From: Ananas comosus
Lineage: Eukaryota; Streptophyta; Magnoliopsida; Poales; Bromeliaceae
Direction: 5' to 3'
Length of the DNA stretch: 64,000 bases
NCBI RefSeq assembly: GCF_001540865.1
Contig: NC_033628.1
Span: 12,561,517-12,625,516, forward strand
The notes beneath the pieces were generated by a model. The model did not search any database. It saw nothing but the letters and a program-made list of their open reading frames with translations, and had not been told where the DNA came from. The position numbers and the translations under genes were made by a program. This document shows, one piece after another, positions 12,303 to 27,220 of this stretch. Each line of letters starts with the position of its first letter. Position 1 is the first letter of the stretch.

Positions 12303-12651
12303 CTGGACGTAAAGGAACAATTTCCTTTTCCGCTCAATGAGTCCCAACGCCACTCGTGCACTAGAGCGGGCTGTCCTGCTTACGAAGTCTTGGATCGAAA
12401 CTCTGACATCAATCCGGGCGCAACAAGCCCCTTAATCCCTTTTGCTCACCTTTTTGGTTTTTTGGGTCTTTTTCGTCTTTTTCATCTTTTTTCAACTATT
12501 TTTGGATCTTTCTTACTTTAGCATTGTTTTCTTTTTTGCTGTTCGTCTTTCGCCTCGAAAGCCTGAGCTGCTTCCATACTGTATTGTCTAATTCATTTAT
12601 CAATGAATGAAACAGGTAGCCCGTCTATCTCTTTCTTAAAAAAAAAAAAAA
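12303..12651 (+). mobile_element. 5'-truncated LINE (L1-type) 3' end with poly(A)
   Basis: A 349-bp insertion ending in a run of about 16 A's and flanked by a perfect 12-bp direct repeat, aacctggtttgt (12291-12302 and 12652-12663). The tail, with T-rich blocks and the phrase tttatcaatgaatgaaacag before the poly(A), resembles plant L1 3' ends. It lies about 130 bp upstream of the PPR start codon, so it may sit in that gene's promoter or 5' UTR. No reverse-transcriptase coding part remains. Confidence 0.85.
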
Positions 12652-12663
12652 AACCTGGTTTGT

Positions 12664-13090
12664 TGTATGGGCCGGGTTTATGGGTCTCACTGGCACTAGA
12701 ACTCTATTAGTAATCATCATAAGGACTACAACAATATCAAAATAAGATCAACATACAACTAGTTCATCACGCAAATTCACCACTCCAAGCCATGTTGCAT
12801 TGAAAGCTAAGATGAATACCATCATAATAACCAACCAACTCCAAAGTCATATAAAGTTGATGCTCATTGCTCAACTCAAATCTTTTGTTTATTAGTGCTA
12901 TCCGAGCCATTAAAAATATCGCTCTTGGAACACAAGTACGTAATATAATGCATATCATAACATATATATATATATGTATGCGTACGACCTCTTCTCCTTT
13001 TTCCTTACGTATCCCTACTTACTTATACATATAATAATATCTATCTATACATATAAATCCTTAAACGCATATGAATTCCCCTCTCCACAC
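12664..13090. other. Spacer and 3' flank of beta-amylase gene
   Basis: No gene is supported. The right part should contain the 3' UTR of the beta-amylase gene (stop at 13091-13093, minus strand). A short TA run lies at about 12962-12976. Confidence 0.5.
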
Positions 13091-16521
<3,431 letters not shown>

Positions 16522-16586
16522 CTACGAAGAAGCGCAAAGAAGAGAAGCGAAGAGACGATGAAGGAGAGGTGTTGGGGGGGTTGATT

Positions 16587-16594
16587 TATTTATA
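16587..16594 (-). promoter_or_regulatory. TATA box of beta-amylase gene (candidate)
   Basis: Minus-strand TATAAATA lies 110 bp upstream of the beta-amylase ATG, placing a transcription start near 16560 and giving a short 5' UTR. Inferred from motif and position. Confidence 0.55.
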
Positions 16595-16599
16595 ACAAA

Positions 16600-17200
16600 A
16601 GGAGAGGAACTATGAGACGCGCAAGGGAGTTGGATCGTTTACGAGGGGACAAAAATGGTGGGCCTCTCTCACACGTAGAAAAGGAAGAAAAAGTGCTCTT
16701 TAGATACCTTGAGCGCTTTTTTTCTACGCCTCTCGTTCACCAATATTTGGACTTTATTATTATTATATTCATAAAAGATGAGATGGGACTCGTGGTTAAG
16801 GATTAAAGTAAATAAGATAAGCAATAAGTTTGGGATAAGTTGAACTTAATCCCGAATTTCTCGGCTTACAACATTTCACCGTGCTCATTCCTTCCTAGAA
16901 AACGCATATTATTTTTACCAACAATATCTACAATAATTTACGAAATTTAATACGATCAAAATAAGCAAGTTTTTAAAATGCTGTAGAATTTATTTGTAAG
17001 TATAATATAATGTTACTTTTCCATTTTTTACTTTAAAATTTTATTTTTTTTCTATTAAATAAATAATGTAATAATAATTAAATTAAAAATATGAAATGAG
17101 ATAAATCGCGTCAAAGTGATAATAATTTTGACGAAGATTGATGGGTAGATGCTTATTAATAAATTACTTGCAAAGAAGGATAGTTAATTATTTTAGTTTG

Positions 17201-17271
<71 letters not shown>

Positions 17272-19090
17272 AGTTAATGCGCTGTTACCTAATTGATTAA
17301 CGCGCTAAAGATAAGAATATTATCCGCCTGGAGGATATAATACAGGAATGAGGTCATGTACGTGTATGATTGTTACGCCTGGCTACTAATCTACAAGCTT
17401 TAAAAAAAACTATGTGGAACGGAGTTTATCATGGGTTCGGCATAACTTTGAAATCTTTTTTGCAGTACCTTTCCTTCTTCCTCCCCCCTTGCTTGCTTTT
17501 TTATGGTAAATTTCAAATACATTCTATGATTTACTTTTTTACTTTAAACATCATATACCATTTAAATGTATCAAAATTCAGTATTTCTGTGATTTTATTT
17601 TTAGTCTTTTCCGTCAAAAAGCTTTTTCGTTAATCCCATTTCGCTATAAATTATATATAAAAAACTTCAGATATACTAATTTAGAGTTTATTAATACATC
17701 ACTTAGTACCTTCTAGCTTTCTACTTTGTGCCGCTGATTAACGAAAAAAATTAGTGAATCTGATAATAAAAAAATAAAAATAAAACCACATGCACTAAAT
17801 TATATACTTTAAATTATACGAAGTACTAAAGTGGAGAAAGTGAAATCATAGGGGCGATATTTGAGCAGTTTTTTTTTATTTTTTTTATTTTATTTTTTGT
17901 CATCTTGGCCAGAAAACGTTTATTTCCACTAATTTCAGTATGCTGTATATCTACCATGTATATGAATTGTTTTTTAAATTAATTTTTATGGATTTACCTC
18001 ACGGGTAGGTCCATGTATACACAACTTCTTGTCGAGAGAGTATATAGTAGAATATTAAGAATTCAAACCTGAAGCTTCCAGATTGAACGCTGATACCTTC
18101 AAATTTCAATTGAATTGTTTTCCTTTATTTATTTTTTTACAAAGTGAACAACCTTCAAGAATAAAATAAAGATATACCATTCTAGATAATGGTAACCCAG
18201 TGAATATGCTTCCTTAAATAGAGTAACTAGAATTTATTACTGCTAAATGCTCATTTTAGGGTATTTTTTGGAGAGAAAACAACTCAAAAGAAATATAAGT
18301 TACAAGCAAATTTGGAAAAATTTTTGGATAAACCATGCTAATGATGAACATCCTGATTTTTTTTTTTTTTTTTTTTTTTGACCATTTGCGTCATGTATCA
18401 TTGTCCGTATCAAACTCTTTAATTAGTGTCTTATTCACCATCGTACTTGTGACTAAAGAATTGAATGTTTAACAATACATTAACAGCAGCAACAGATGTG
18501 TTATGAGAGTAATATATTCGACTTTGCGTGAGCAATCGCATGCATCTATTGTTTGCAATTCTTGAAAAGAATGACTCAAAATTTGAACTGTAGAAATTTA
18601 AATAAATGCTGAGTACATTTCAAAGATTCAAATGTGTTTGGCAATCTTACTGTACTTGGTCCACCCTCTTGCATTGGATGTGATTAGTTTGTCGGTTTGG
18701 AAGTTTGCGGCACTTCTTTTGCTTCAATCCAAAGTCACGACTCACAAATGTGGATAGACATTATTTCCAATGAATTAGGTAATCTTTCATTACCTTTTTA
18801 TAATTAAACGCTCTCTAAATTTGTTTATAAGCTATTTTTAATATAACTCACGTATATGCCAGTATATCAACAGTTTTTAAGATTTGAAGAAATTCATAGC
18901 AGTTATTCGATTAGTTTATTTGTTGTCTGAAACAACTCTGTTTTGAAAAGCAATATTATTCAGATGTGTCGTAACATTAATTTGTTTTGAAAAAGGACAA
19001 ATGAAATTGAGTTTCGAGCTACTACTTAATTTGATGGAAGGCTAAAATTTAGCCATATCCCATATGGGACTTCTAATTGAAGCTTCCATT
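16600..19090. other. AT-rich gene-free spacer
   Basis: No coding region is supported; the ORF at 17370-17633 has no recognisable domain. It contains a TA microsatellite at 17205-17270 and a poly-T run at 18358-18379. Much of it is probably decayed transposon sequence that I cannot classify. Confidence 0.6.
17205..17270. repeat. (TA)n microsatellite
   Basis: About 65 bp of almost pure TA repeats with one interruption (atatctatat). Confidence 0.95.
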
Positions 19091-19094
19091 CTCA

Positions 19095-19268
19095 AAGAAA
19101 AAGTCTACTTATACATCTCTTTTTGGGATATACGATATACACCCACCGATTTTAGGATGAAATGATTTTTACTAGTCATATCGATATAACTAGTACAAGC
19201 CATTCCATCCTAGAATGAATTGGTGTATATTATACACCCCAGAAGAGGTGTATGTGTAGCATTACTCT
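19095..19268. mobile_element. Small foldback MITE (unclassified)
   Basis: Palindromic element of about 170 bp: the left arm (tatacacccaccgattttag, then gatgaaatg, then ttactagt) is mirrored in the right arm (actagtacaagccattccat, then gaattggtgtatattataca). The centre is near 19184. No target duplication was confirmed. Confidence 0.6.
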
Positions 19269-20499
19269 GTTTATTTCTAACTTAGCTAATGAGAAAAGGT
19301 AACAAAATACTTAGCAGCGACTCTAGTATTATATAACCTTAATATATAAAGGGCGTATTTGGTTGGGGTATTATGTCAGAATTACAGATAATTCTGTCAA
19401 GATTATTGTGTTTGATTCATCCGGTCTGTAATCTGCTCGATAATATAATATATTATAATTACAAATGGTGCAAGATTATTGCGAAAATATTATCTAGCGC
19501 GAAGGTGGGTATCTCGTATTACTAATAATGAATAATCTTGCATGTTATGTAAAGCTATAAATTTATCCCTCCAACACTCAAATTCTTTTAATACGTCATT
19601 TATATATATATTCCTCTCTTTCGAACTCTCCTATTTTACTGTGAGGACTACTACACTTTACTGAAGTATCTATTTAATAAGAAACAATTCATAAATTATT
19701 TTAGTACGAAAACAAACACATGCAAATTAATTTCTTGGTGATCTAAAATGCACCAACAGATTGAGAAGGGATGAGTCATAGATCCCATGGCTAAGTTACG
19801 AGTAAAGCTAACACTTAACTTAAGTCCTCATCACTCAAACACAGCCCAAAACCCTCCAGCTTAGCTGCTGTTGACGCAGCTTCCCAACTCAACCAAGAGA
19901 TTGGTTTGTGGTTGGCATCAGACTCTCTCTCTCCAACTTGTGTTGTGTAACATTTTTTAGGTTTGAAAACTTTTTTTTTTAGAAAAAAAATAGTATGCTA
20001 TCTGTTTCATTTATTTCTTTTAAAAATAAATTTAACTGAAAATGTGAATCAATTATAATTCAAACATGAGATCTTTGATACTAACCACCAAGTTCTTTAC
20101 CACTTGCGTTAGAAATAATCGGTTAGGTTTAAAAACTAACAACAAATAGAAAGGGTACTGTTTTGGGTACTTCATAATTTTTTCTAAAAGTAGTGCAGGT
20201 ACGCTGATAAATTAATATGTCACAGTCGAATAATGTATGTTTATAGTACAGCTTCACATATATGATCGGAGGATATATAGAAAGGATGATAATGAGACAC
20301 TTGGTTTGTGCTACCTTATCAGAAATGCAAAAGAAAATTTCAAGATTACGACTTGGTGTATTTTGAGAATGTGGATCTTATATTTCGAGCAAAAAATAAA
20401 CAGATGCACTTGCAAAATCAGATTTGAGTATTTGGGAGGGCTCGATATGTTGTATTGCTGATGATGATGGGAATTTTTTTTTTTTTTTTTTTCACTTAA
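19269..20499. other. Spacer with transposon remnants
   Basis: No gene is supported. Near 19350 the phrase gggcgtatttggttggggta resembles the terminal repeat of Harbinger-type MITEs, but I did not find the other end. The ORF at 20237-20461 has no recognised domain. A poly-T run lies at 20474-20492. Confidence 0.5.
19970..20125 (-). mobile_element. tRNA-like SINE copy
   Basis: Read on the minus strand, it starts with a tRNA-like stretch (gcaagtggtaaagaacttgg), then a diverged B-box-like part, then the shared tail ending in an A-rich run (T-run on the plus strand at 19970-19979). Closest relative in the window is 60034-60200. Confidence 0.6.
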
Positions 20500-20508
20500 A
20501 CATTTAAA

Positions 20509-20989
20509 GGACTTTTTTTGCAAATAGCCCCCTGACTAATTTTTTTTTTTAAATTGGCCCTATTAAAAATTTATTTACAAAAATAGTCCTGGTCCCACCA
20601 CGTCAGCGCCACGTCAGCGCCACGCGGGCGGGGCTGGGCCATGTGTTTAAGTTGAACACGGTGAACCATTCACCGTGTTTAATACAAGGTTTTTGTATTA
20701 GACACGGTGAATGATTCACCGTGTCCAATACAAAATGGAAGTGCGGGGTATTTGTATTGGACACGGTGAATGGACACGGTGAATCATTCACCGTGTCCAA
20801 TACAAAAATCTTGTATTGAACACAGTGAATGATTCACCGTGTTCAACTTAAACACATGGTCCAGCCCCGCCCCCGTGGCGCTGACGTGGCGCTTGCGTGG
20901 CGAGGTCAGGACCATTTTTGCAAATAAAATTTTGACAGTGCCAATTTTAAAAATAAAATTTGTCAGGGGGCTATTTGCAAAAAAAGCCC
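20509..20989. mobile_element. Mutator-like foldback element with internal hairpin modules (type E), copy 1
   Basis: A 481-bp element flanked by a perfect 9-bp direct repeat, acatttaaa (20500-20508 and 20990-20998), the target-duplication size of Mutator-like elements. Terminal inverted repeats include ttttgcaaatagccccctga and its complement at the right end. GC-rich inner arms (cacgtcagcgccacg type) surround a core with at least four palindromes built on CACGGTGAAT..ATTCACCGTG, at about 20656, 20701, 20774 and 20818. The entire element is thus a palindrome of palindromes. Open frames in it are by-products. A related copy is at 55117-55667. Confidence 0.85.
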
Positions 20990-22541
20990 ACATTTAAATT
21001 GTCCTCTGTAAACACTCACTCCCCCCGAGCCCCTTCCTCTCTCCAAACTTTTGATACTTGAAAATTTGTGAAAAATATGAATTTACGTAGATAGTGCTTT
21101 TATTCGAATAATTATCTATACTTTTTGACAGTTAAAATTAAAATATATGAAAATATGGTTTATATATAGATTGAGAAAATATAGTTTATATATAGTTTAT
21201 ATTTAAGTTTTGTTTACTATATTTTCGCACTAAACACATTAATATGATTTTTCTAGTATTTGAAAATAATGTTACCGCTCAAAACCAAACAAAAAAAATA
21301 TTATAGTACAGATAATAAAATTTTAAAAATTTAGTATTACTTATTAACCTTTCATATCATGAGTGATACGTACTGGTTATCAGAAACATTATTCCATGAA
21401 TTATAAAAGTTTGGAGAATGATTCTTGATGCTAGTTGGCCAAATTTCTATCTACTTGTGGCCCCACTAGAACCATAGGATTCTCTCTTAATTAATTTGTG
21501 GCTCTCATTTTATTGATTTGGTTTTTCTGATCAAATTAACCACGTACCCTTACACAACCAAATTCAACAAACTAGGGTTAACCAAAGGTTAGGAATTAAT
21601 GTAGGTCATAAGCTTTTGTTATCAATGCCTTTAGATGTCAGGGAGAAAGAGAAAAAAAAATTACTTTAAAATTTTATTCTTATAATATTATCATAAAATG
21701 GTGGTTTTTTTTTTTTCTTTTTTTTTTTCTTTTTTTCTTCGAAAGATAATGGTAGCATGCTCTTGTAGAAGCGTTTCTCCGAGAAATTTTTTGGCAGAAG
21801 ATTTCATAGATAATCACCATTGAAAGCGCAGAGCTAAAAGGTAAAACTAAAATATGCTTCAAGTATATAAAAATATAAGTTCTACATTGTCACTTTTAAA
21901 TTTTGACATAAAGTACGGGCTGTCGTCTAGTCTAGTTGGTCAAAAACTTTAAAATCTAATTTTTAAATATTTCTAACTAATAAAAAGTAAAAATCTCTCT
22001 CAAAGATATTATTTTAACAACATATTTGCTATGATCAGTGATGGAATAAGCAAATCCAATGTATGTTTCTATTATTAGTAATTTTAGAATCGTTGATATT
22101 ATAATTCTTTACCATATATATGTATTGAAGAAATTATTGCTTAAATATGTTTCATCCTTTTTTTTTTAACTATTCAACAACAAGCTACCTTTTATTTTAT
22201 TTATTTTTACATCCTCACAACTTATTACCAAAATTTATTATTAAACATTAAAAAATAAATTTTTTATGTGGTAATATTTTTAAGAATAATAAAAGAAATA
22301 CATATGGCATAAAAATCTAAAGTAAAAGTGGTAGGCGAAATCATACTAAAATTCTCTTAATTTTATTGGATAAAGGTCGAGCTTTATTAAATTAGAGCCG
22401 ACGGATCTAAAATATATATAGAACTACTATACGTTCGAAAGTATAAAAAAATTATAGAATTATTTTATGGTTCAATAATTTATTCTAAATAAATAATATT
22501 AATTTAAAAAATAGAAACGATCAAAATGATTGATTCAAAGA
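20990..22541. other. AT-rich gene-free spacer
   Basis: No gene is supported. It contains poly-A/T runs and short TA-rich parts. The ORF at 21680-21862 is a by-product of a T-rich run. Confidence 0.55.
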
Positions 22542-22860
22542 TTAGTTTTTTTTTTTTTTTTGAGAGGGCAAAAGGGATTCTTTCGTTCCCGTGGACTCTT
22601 CTAATTCGTTCCCGTGGACTCTACTACGCAGGAGTCGTGTAATAATCCCCAATAATGGGGGCTCGCCCCCGTAAATCACTCTCGCGGAGCTCCATCTCGC
22701 TTTTCCGTAACGCAGTTGCGCACCCACGTTGATCGGACGCGTGGACGCGCGTGAACCGCCGAGCCCCGTCGCGTTATGTGGAAGCGCGTGTGCGTGTACG
22801 CGCACGGTGCTCCTGCTCCGTTTCCATTGAGTCATTGGATCGAACAGTTAGTGAGCGTGT
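22542..22860 (-). mobile_element. GC-rich island ending in poly(A), possible retroelement or retrocopy
   Basis: About 300 bp of GC-rich sequence in a very AT-rich region. On the minus strand it runs into an A-tract (22546-22560 on plus, as T's), as expected for a non-LTR retroelement or a reverse-transcribed copy. It contains an 18-bp direct repeat, ttcgttcccgtggactct, twice within about 45 bp. A 97-codon open frame (22542-22835) has no recognisable domain. No clear target duplication was found. Confidence 0.4.
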
Positions 22861-23059
22861 CGCATGAACACGTGGCTTGAGCTGGACCCTTGAACATAAA
22901 TATTTATTTATTTTTATTATTTATTTCGTCGTAAATTAAACTCATTTATAATCCCACTTTACCAATGCACCGTGACCCAAGTCCATTAGGGAGAGAAATT
23001 GATAAAAAAAATTCTACTTCTTAATTTTTTTTCATCCTCTTATGCCCTAATATTTTTAT

Positions 23060-23460
23060 TTTAGAAGCAACTACTTATATATTTCTGAAAAGTTCCCGAC
23101 TTTCTAATTTACCATTTTTAGAAGATTAATATTGAAAATACATTTTTTATGTTCCAATCTATTTCTAATATACCCCTAGAGTTAAAATCAATTAATAAAC
23201 ACTGTTATTTTTGTGAAATTACTATTTTGCCCTTTCAAATATACTCTTTTATTATCACCGACTTTTCTTATTTGCCCTTAAAGTCAGGGGCAAAAAAAAT
23301 ATTTTGACTTTTGGTCTTTTCAAATATACCATTCGATCGTCACCAATATTTTTTATTTTGCAATAACGGTGAAACATATGAGGAGTATTTAAAAACAAAA
23401 AAGTTAGAATAAATCGAATATTTTCAAACGTATGAGGGGTATATAGACAATTATTTCTTT
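23060..23460. mobile_element. Foldback-type repeat, type G, copy 1
   Basis: Similar over about 330 bp to 58796-59130: shared phrases include cttatttgcccttaaagtca / cttatttgcccttaggttgg and tcttttcaaatata. The left (acttatatatttctgaaaag) and right (gaggggtatatagacaatta) parts are loosely inverted. Non-coding. Confidence 0.5.
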
Positions 23461-24841
23461 ATTTTATATCGAATAAACAACAACGAAAAATTAATTTTTA
23501 TCCGAAAATAGTTTCAATTGAATGTCATTTTCAACCTAAATTTTTCAGGGACAAACAAACAGGCCCGAGTTACTGATGCTTTTTCAGATATATTGCTTTG
23601 GATTGTGTTGTATCAAAGCTACAAGAGAGCAGGAAAATATCTTGGGTTGTAGATAGACGCAAGAACATGTTCATGTGTCTTCTTGAGTGTCGGAACCACC
23701 AATACGTAAAACTAGAAGATACCATCTCGCACAATTTGGGACAGAAACATAGCTTGAGATATCAACAAGGGTTTTTTATTAGGATATAAGAAATGTCTTA
23801 GCTTGTTCCAGAAATTCTTCGCTGCTTTCACCATCGTCAGGAGATTTCTAATATGCTGGGAATAATAATATTAAAGAAAAAAATAATACTCAAAACGAAT
23901 TTTAGTTTTCTAAGTTATTATTATTATCACCATAATGCTTGATCGGCACCGATACGCTGCATATAAATATTAAAAAATCTATTCTCTCACGGCTTAAATT
24001 TTTTTTTTTTTAAAAAAGAATTGAGCTCCTATGTTTTTAAAAGTATCAAGTTATTGATGTTTGTAGAGATGTGCGGTTAGGATGATGTGGGACCCCTAGG
24101 GTTGGCTGGGTTGTTGGTTGAATAGTGTGATTTAACGGGCGAAAATGATCAAAGCAATAGATCTAACGGTAACAAATTTATAGGCATCACCAAGTGCTTG
24201 GTATTTTTACAAACACCGTAGCCGGACTCTAAAAAAAAAAGATAGTATTTTATTTATTTTAATATGGTGTCAAAATACGAGATTCTAGGTTCCAGCATTA
24301 TTATTATTATTATTATTATTTTTGAAGTTTTCGTTACACTCCTAACATTATTAATTTTTTTCCTATGAATTCGGGTTTACTTCCTGGGCCTATCAACAGG
24401 ATTATTTCACACGATTCCACAGGATCTAGTCATGAGTATAGTAGAATTCTATCATATCTCATAGAATTGCTGATTTTGAGGGTAAACTTGCTATCATCAG
24501 ACCTTGTTTTCTACCTAATTTCAAGGGAAGATGTCTGAAGATATCTGATGCCTCATCGTCTTTCGGAGGGATAGTTGGAATATCTGCCGGTATTCCCATG
24601 CATGTTCTTTCCTAACCAAACTCTGCCTTAATGGAGGTAGACAATAAAGGTGCTTAACACGAAATCTATATAATAATTGGGGATCATGTGGAAACATCTA
24701 TGATATTGCAACAACTTCAATTGAACGCTTGGCAAACTGTTTGTCTAAAGTATCTTGCTATGATCTTGTTGTTGTAGTGTGGAGAGGAAGGAAGAATCAT
24801 AGCAGTATCAGCAAAGAAGGAGAACATACAAGACTATAAAT
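23461..24841. other. Spacer with one type D foldback element and ATT repeat
   Basis: No gene is supported. It holds the type D element at 24030-24225 and an (ATT)n run at about 24297-24321. The ORF at 23598-23789 has no recognisable domain. Confidence 0.5.
24030..24225. mobile_element. Foldback MITE, type D, copy 2
   Basis: Shares gagatgtgcggttaggatga and tgaatagtgtgatttaacgg with the other type D copies. It ends with accgtagccggactct, as does the copy near 6480. This copy is not next to a long TA run. Confidence 0.55.
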
Positions 24842-25373
24842 TGTTAGGATTCGGTTAGATTTGTAGTTGATTTCTAATTGGATTAGGGTTAATATTTAAT
24901 TCTGTCGGACATAAATTAAGATTTAATTATTAATTAAAGTAGAAATCTAAGTAGACTGAAATTTGAATATGTAAGCTATAAATATCGTATAGGTGCTATT
25001 ATTGCTATGGTGGTGGTACAGCTTAGCAACACCCATATAGTATGGCTAAGGTGGTTATGATTTTAGATGCACTAGCGCATGGGTACAAGAGGATGTATGC
25101 GGCTTTCATGATCGTGGGTCCTTAGTATATGTTGTGCATGGGTGCACAAGATGAGAGTTTGAACTTATAAAAGATGAGAAAAGAGTGAGAGAGACTCAGA
25201 AAGAGGGCTTGGGTTAAAGCTATTCTATATATCGGTGTAAACAAGCTGAACACGAGCGAGTTGGGGTCGGCTTGTGTTCGGCTCGTTTATTAATTGAGCC
25301 GGACACGAGCTGTATTAGAACCGATTGTGGATTCTCAAGATCTGGTACCAAGGCGAGTACCAGATTCCTAACA
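24842..25373. mobile_element. Solo LTR (532 bp)
   Basis: Begins TGTTAGGA and ends TCCTAACA, an 8-bp inverted terminus with the TG...CA ends of plant LTRs. It is flanked by a perfect 5-bp direct repeat, taaat (24837-24841 and 25374-25378). A TATAAATA motif near 24977 fits an LTR promoter and would favour plus orientation. No internal retrotransposon region or second LTR is present, so it is most simply a solo LTR left by recombination. Superfamily unknown. Confidence 0.8.
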
Positions 25374-25966
25374 TAAATCAAATCCGATTTCCAATTCTTA
25401 AGCTTGTTGTACTATTCGTTTTTAAAGAGCTTTAAACAGCAACAATCAAACTTCGGTCATTTTTCAGTGTTCACTTGAGGTTCTGAATCCCCAACAAACC
25501 GCACCTCAAAAAGGCTAAAGTGTGCTTATTCCACAAAAAGTATGCTAGTAGTAGGGGTAGAAATGAGCCGAGCTCAAGCGAGCTTACCTCAACTCGAGCT
25601 TGGCTTGAAATTAATTTCGAGTCTAAATTTAGACTCAAGCTCGCTTGAAATTAATTCGAGTCGAGCTCGAGCGAGCCTAATTTCGAGTCGAGCAAACTCG
25701 AGCCATAAACGAGCCGTTTGAAATTCTTAACGTCGTGTAATCTATAATTTAATTTTTATAAAACATTATCTAAAATTTGATACAAGAAATGTCTAATAGT
25801 TCAACATACAAAATGAATACATAAAATATGATATTATAATATTAAAAAAAATTAGGAAAAGCGATTCTGTGATCAAGTGAAAAAGAGAGAGCAATTAGAA
25901 TAGGGTTTTGCTAATTTGGTTTTGTAGGCCCAATAATCTAAATTTTATATATATATATATATATAT
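25374..25966. other. Spacer with GAGCTCG-rich repeat
   Basis: No gene is supported. At 25560-25720 the phrase tcgagctcgagcgagc and variants recur in both orientations, a pattern known from plant hAT-type MITE ends. I could not define borders. Confidence 0.45.
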
Positions 25967-26190
25967 ATAGAGTAGAGCTAGAATACTTGTAAAAGTATCA
26001 CCCAAGTGATACTTGTGTGTTTTTAGCCCTTGGATGGAGAGATGTGAGGTTGAGATGATGGTGGTAGGTGGTGATAGGTGGAATAGTGTTTGATCCAAGG
26101 ACTATTAGTAATCAAAAAGTAGATCCAATGGCTAAAAACACACAAGTATCACTTGGGTAGATCTTGTTAAAGTTTCTAGCCCTACTTCTA
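25967..26190. mobile_element. TA-flanked foldback MITE, type B, copy 2
   Basis: Bounded by (TA)n at 25948-25969 and 26193-26206. Left arm aagtatcacccaagtgatac and right arm agtatcacttgggtag are mutually inverted. It lies in the opposite orientation to copy 1 (block gtggtaggtggtgataggtg). Confidence 0.75.
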
Positions 26191-26204
26191 TAATATATAT
26201 ATAT

Positions 26205-27190
26205 AGTATACTATTTATGAGGATGATCTAGGTGATACTATCGAATAGTAAACGCGGCTCCGCCACCAATTTGTTTTCGATATAGAGCCTTCAAAGTCGC
26301 GATTCGGACACGCTTGAAATATGATCTATACACTTGAAGGATTTAGAAAATCACAATTTATATATTTTCAGATTTGTCTCTTATCCATCGATGTGGACCA
26401 ACAAAATAAAGGCTAAATGACTATATTCTTAAAAAGTGATGATGGAGTCTCTGTAATCAAGATCAAGAGTTATAGTCTTGTTTTATATATTTAAGAATTT
26501 TCTAACAAAATTTAATTGCATTTGGATATTTTACACCGTTAAACAGAAAACGCCTCATATCGAGCCGTTAAATATACAAATTTTGATACCTTTGATCTTA
26601 TGCAAATGATATCGAAAAGATTTAAATTGTGATTGTCTAAAACATATCAGTAGGTATAGATTCTGATCAACAGTGGCGAATTGTCGTTTGAAGCATATCA
26701 TCGAAAAACAAATGAGGTGGCAACGGAGCCCGTTTGCTAATCAGATTGTTTCTAGCTGCAACTCAATATTAATTTATATATATTATATTATATATATATT
26801 TTTATATATTATCTATTAGCGTCCCGACTACTATCTTATTATGTAGTACCGATCGCCCCCGTCTCTAAGTTGTTTTCGATGATTAGAGCTTCCGAATCGA
26901 CGATCTACACCGATTAAACTTCTTTAAAACTATTTTTAACAATGATCTATATCTGATTTTGATATACAGACTCTTCATATTTTTTAAAAAATATTTCATT
27001 TTTAGCCGTTTTTTTTGTCAGCTCCACTCAAATGGATAAGAGAACTAATATCGAAAAATTAAAATGTTATTTCTAACACTTCAAGTGTATAATCAATGTT
27101 CCGGTTATCGATCATCGATTTGGAGAGCACTATAGCGAACAGATGGTGGCAACGAGCGTTTCCTATCGATAGTATTAGCTCAACCTCTTA
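26205..27190. mobile_element. Two diverged foldback elements, type C
   Basis: Two damaged copies (about 26205-26745 and 26815-27185). Both have ttgttttcgat near the left and inverted counterparts at the right, the second ending tatcgatagtattagctcaa like the intact copy at 60453-60997. TA-rich stretches separate and flank them. Confidence 0.55.
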
Positions 27191-27220
27191 TATATAATAT
27201 ACTTATATAATATATATATA

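Noticed and set aside
20656..20845. Possible CRISPR-like array of palindromic repeats
   Set aside because: The genome is eukaryotic, spacing is irregular and the repeats are part of a foldback transposon.
20603..20993. ORFs with repeated NHSPC-like phrases on the minus strand
   Set aside because: Same cause: hairpin modules of the type E element.
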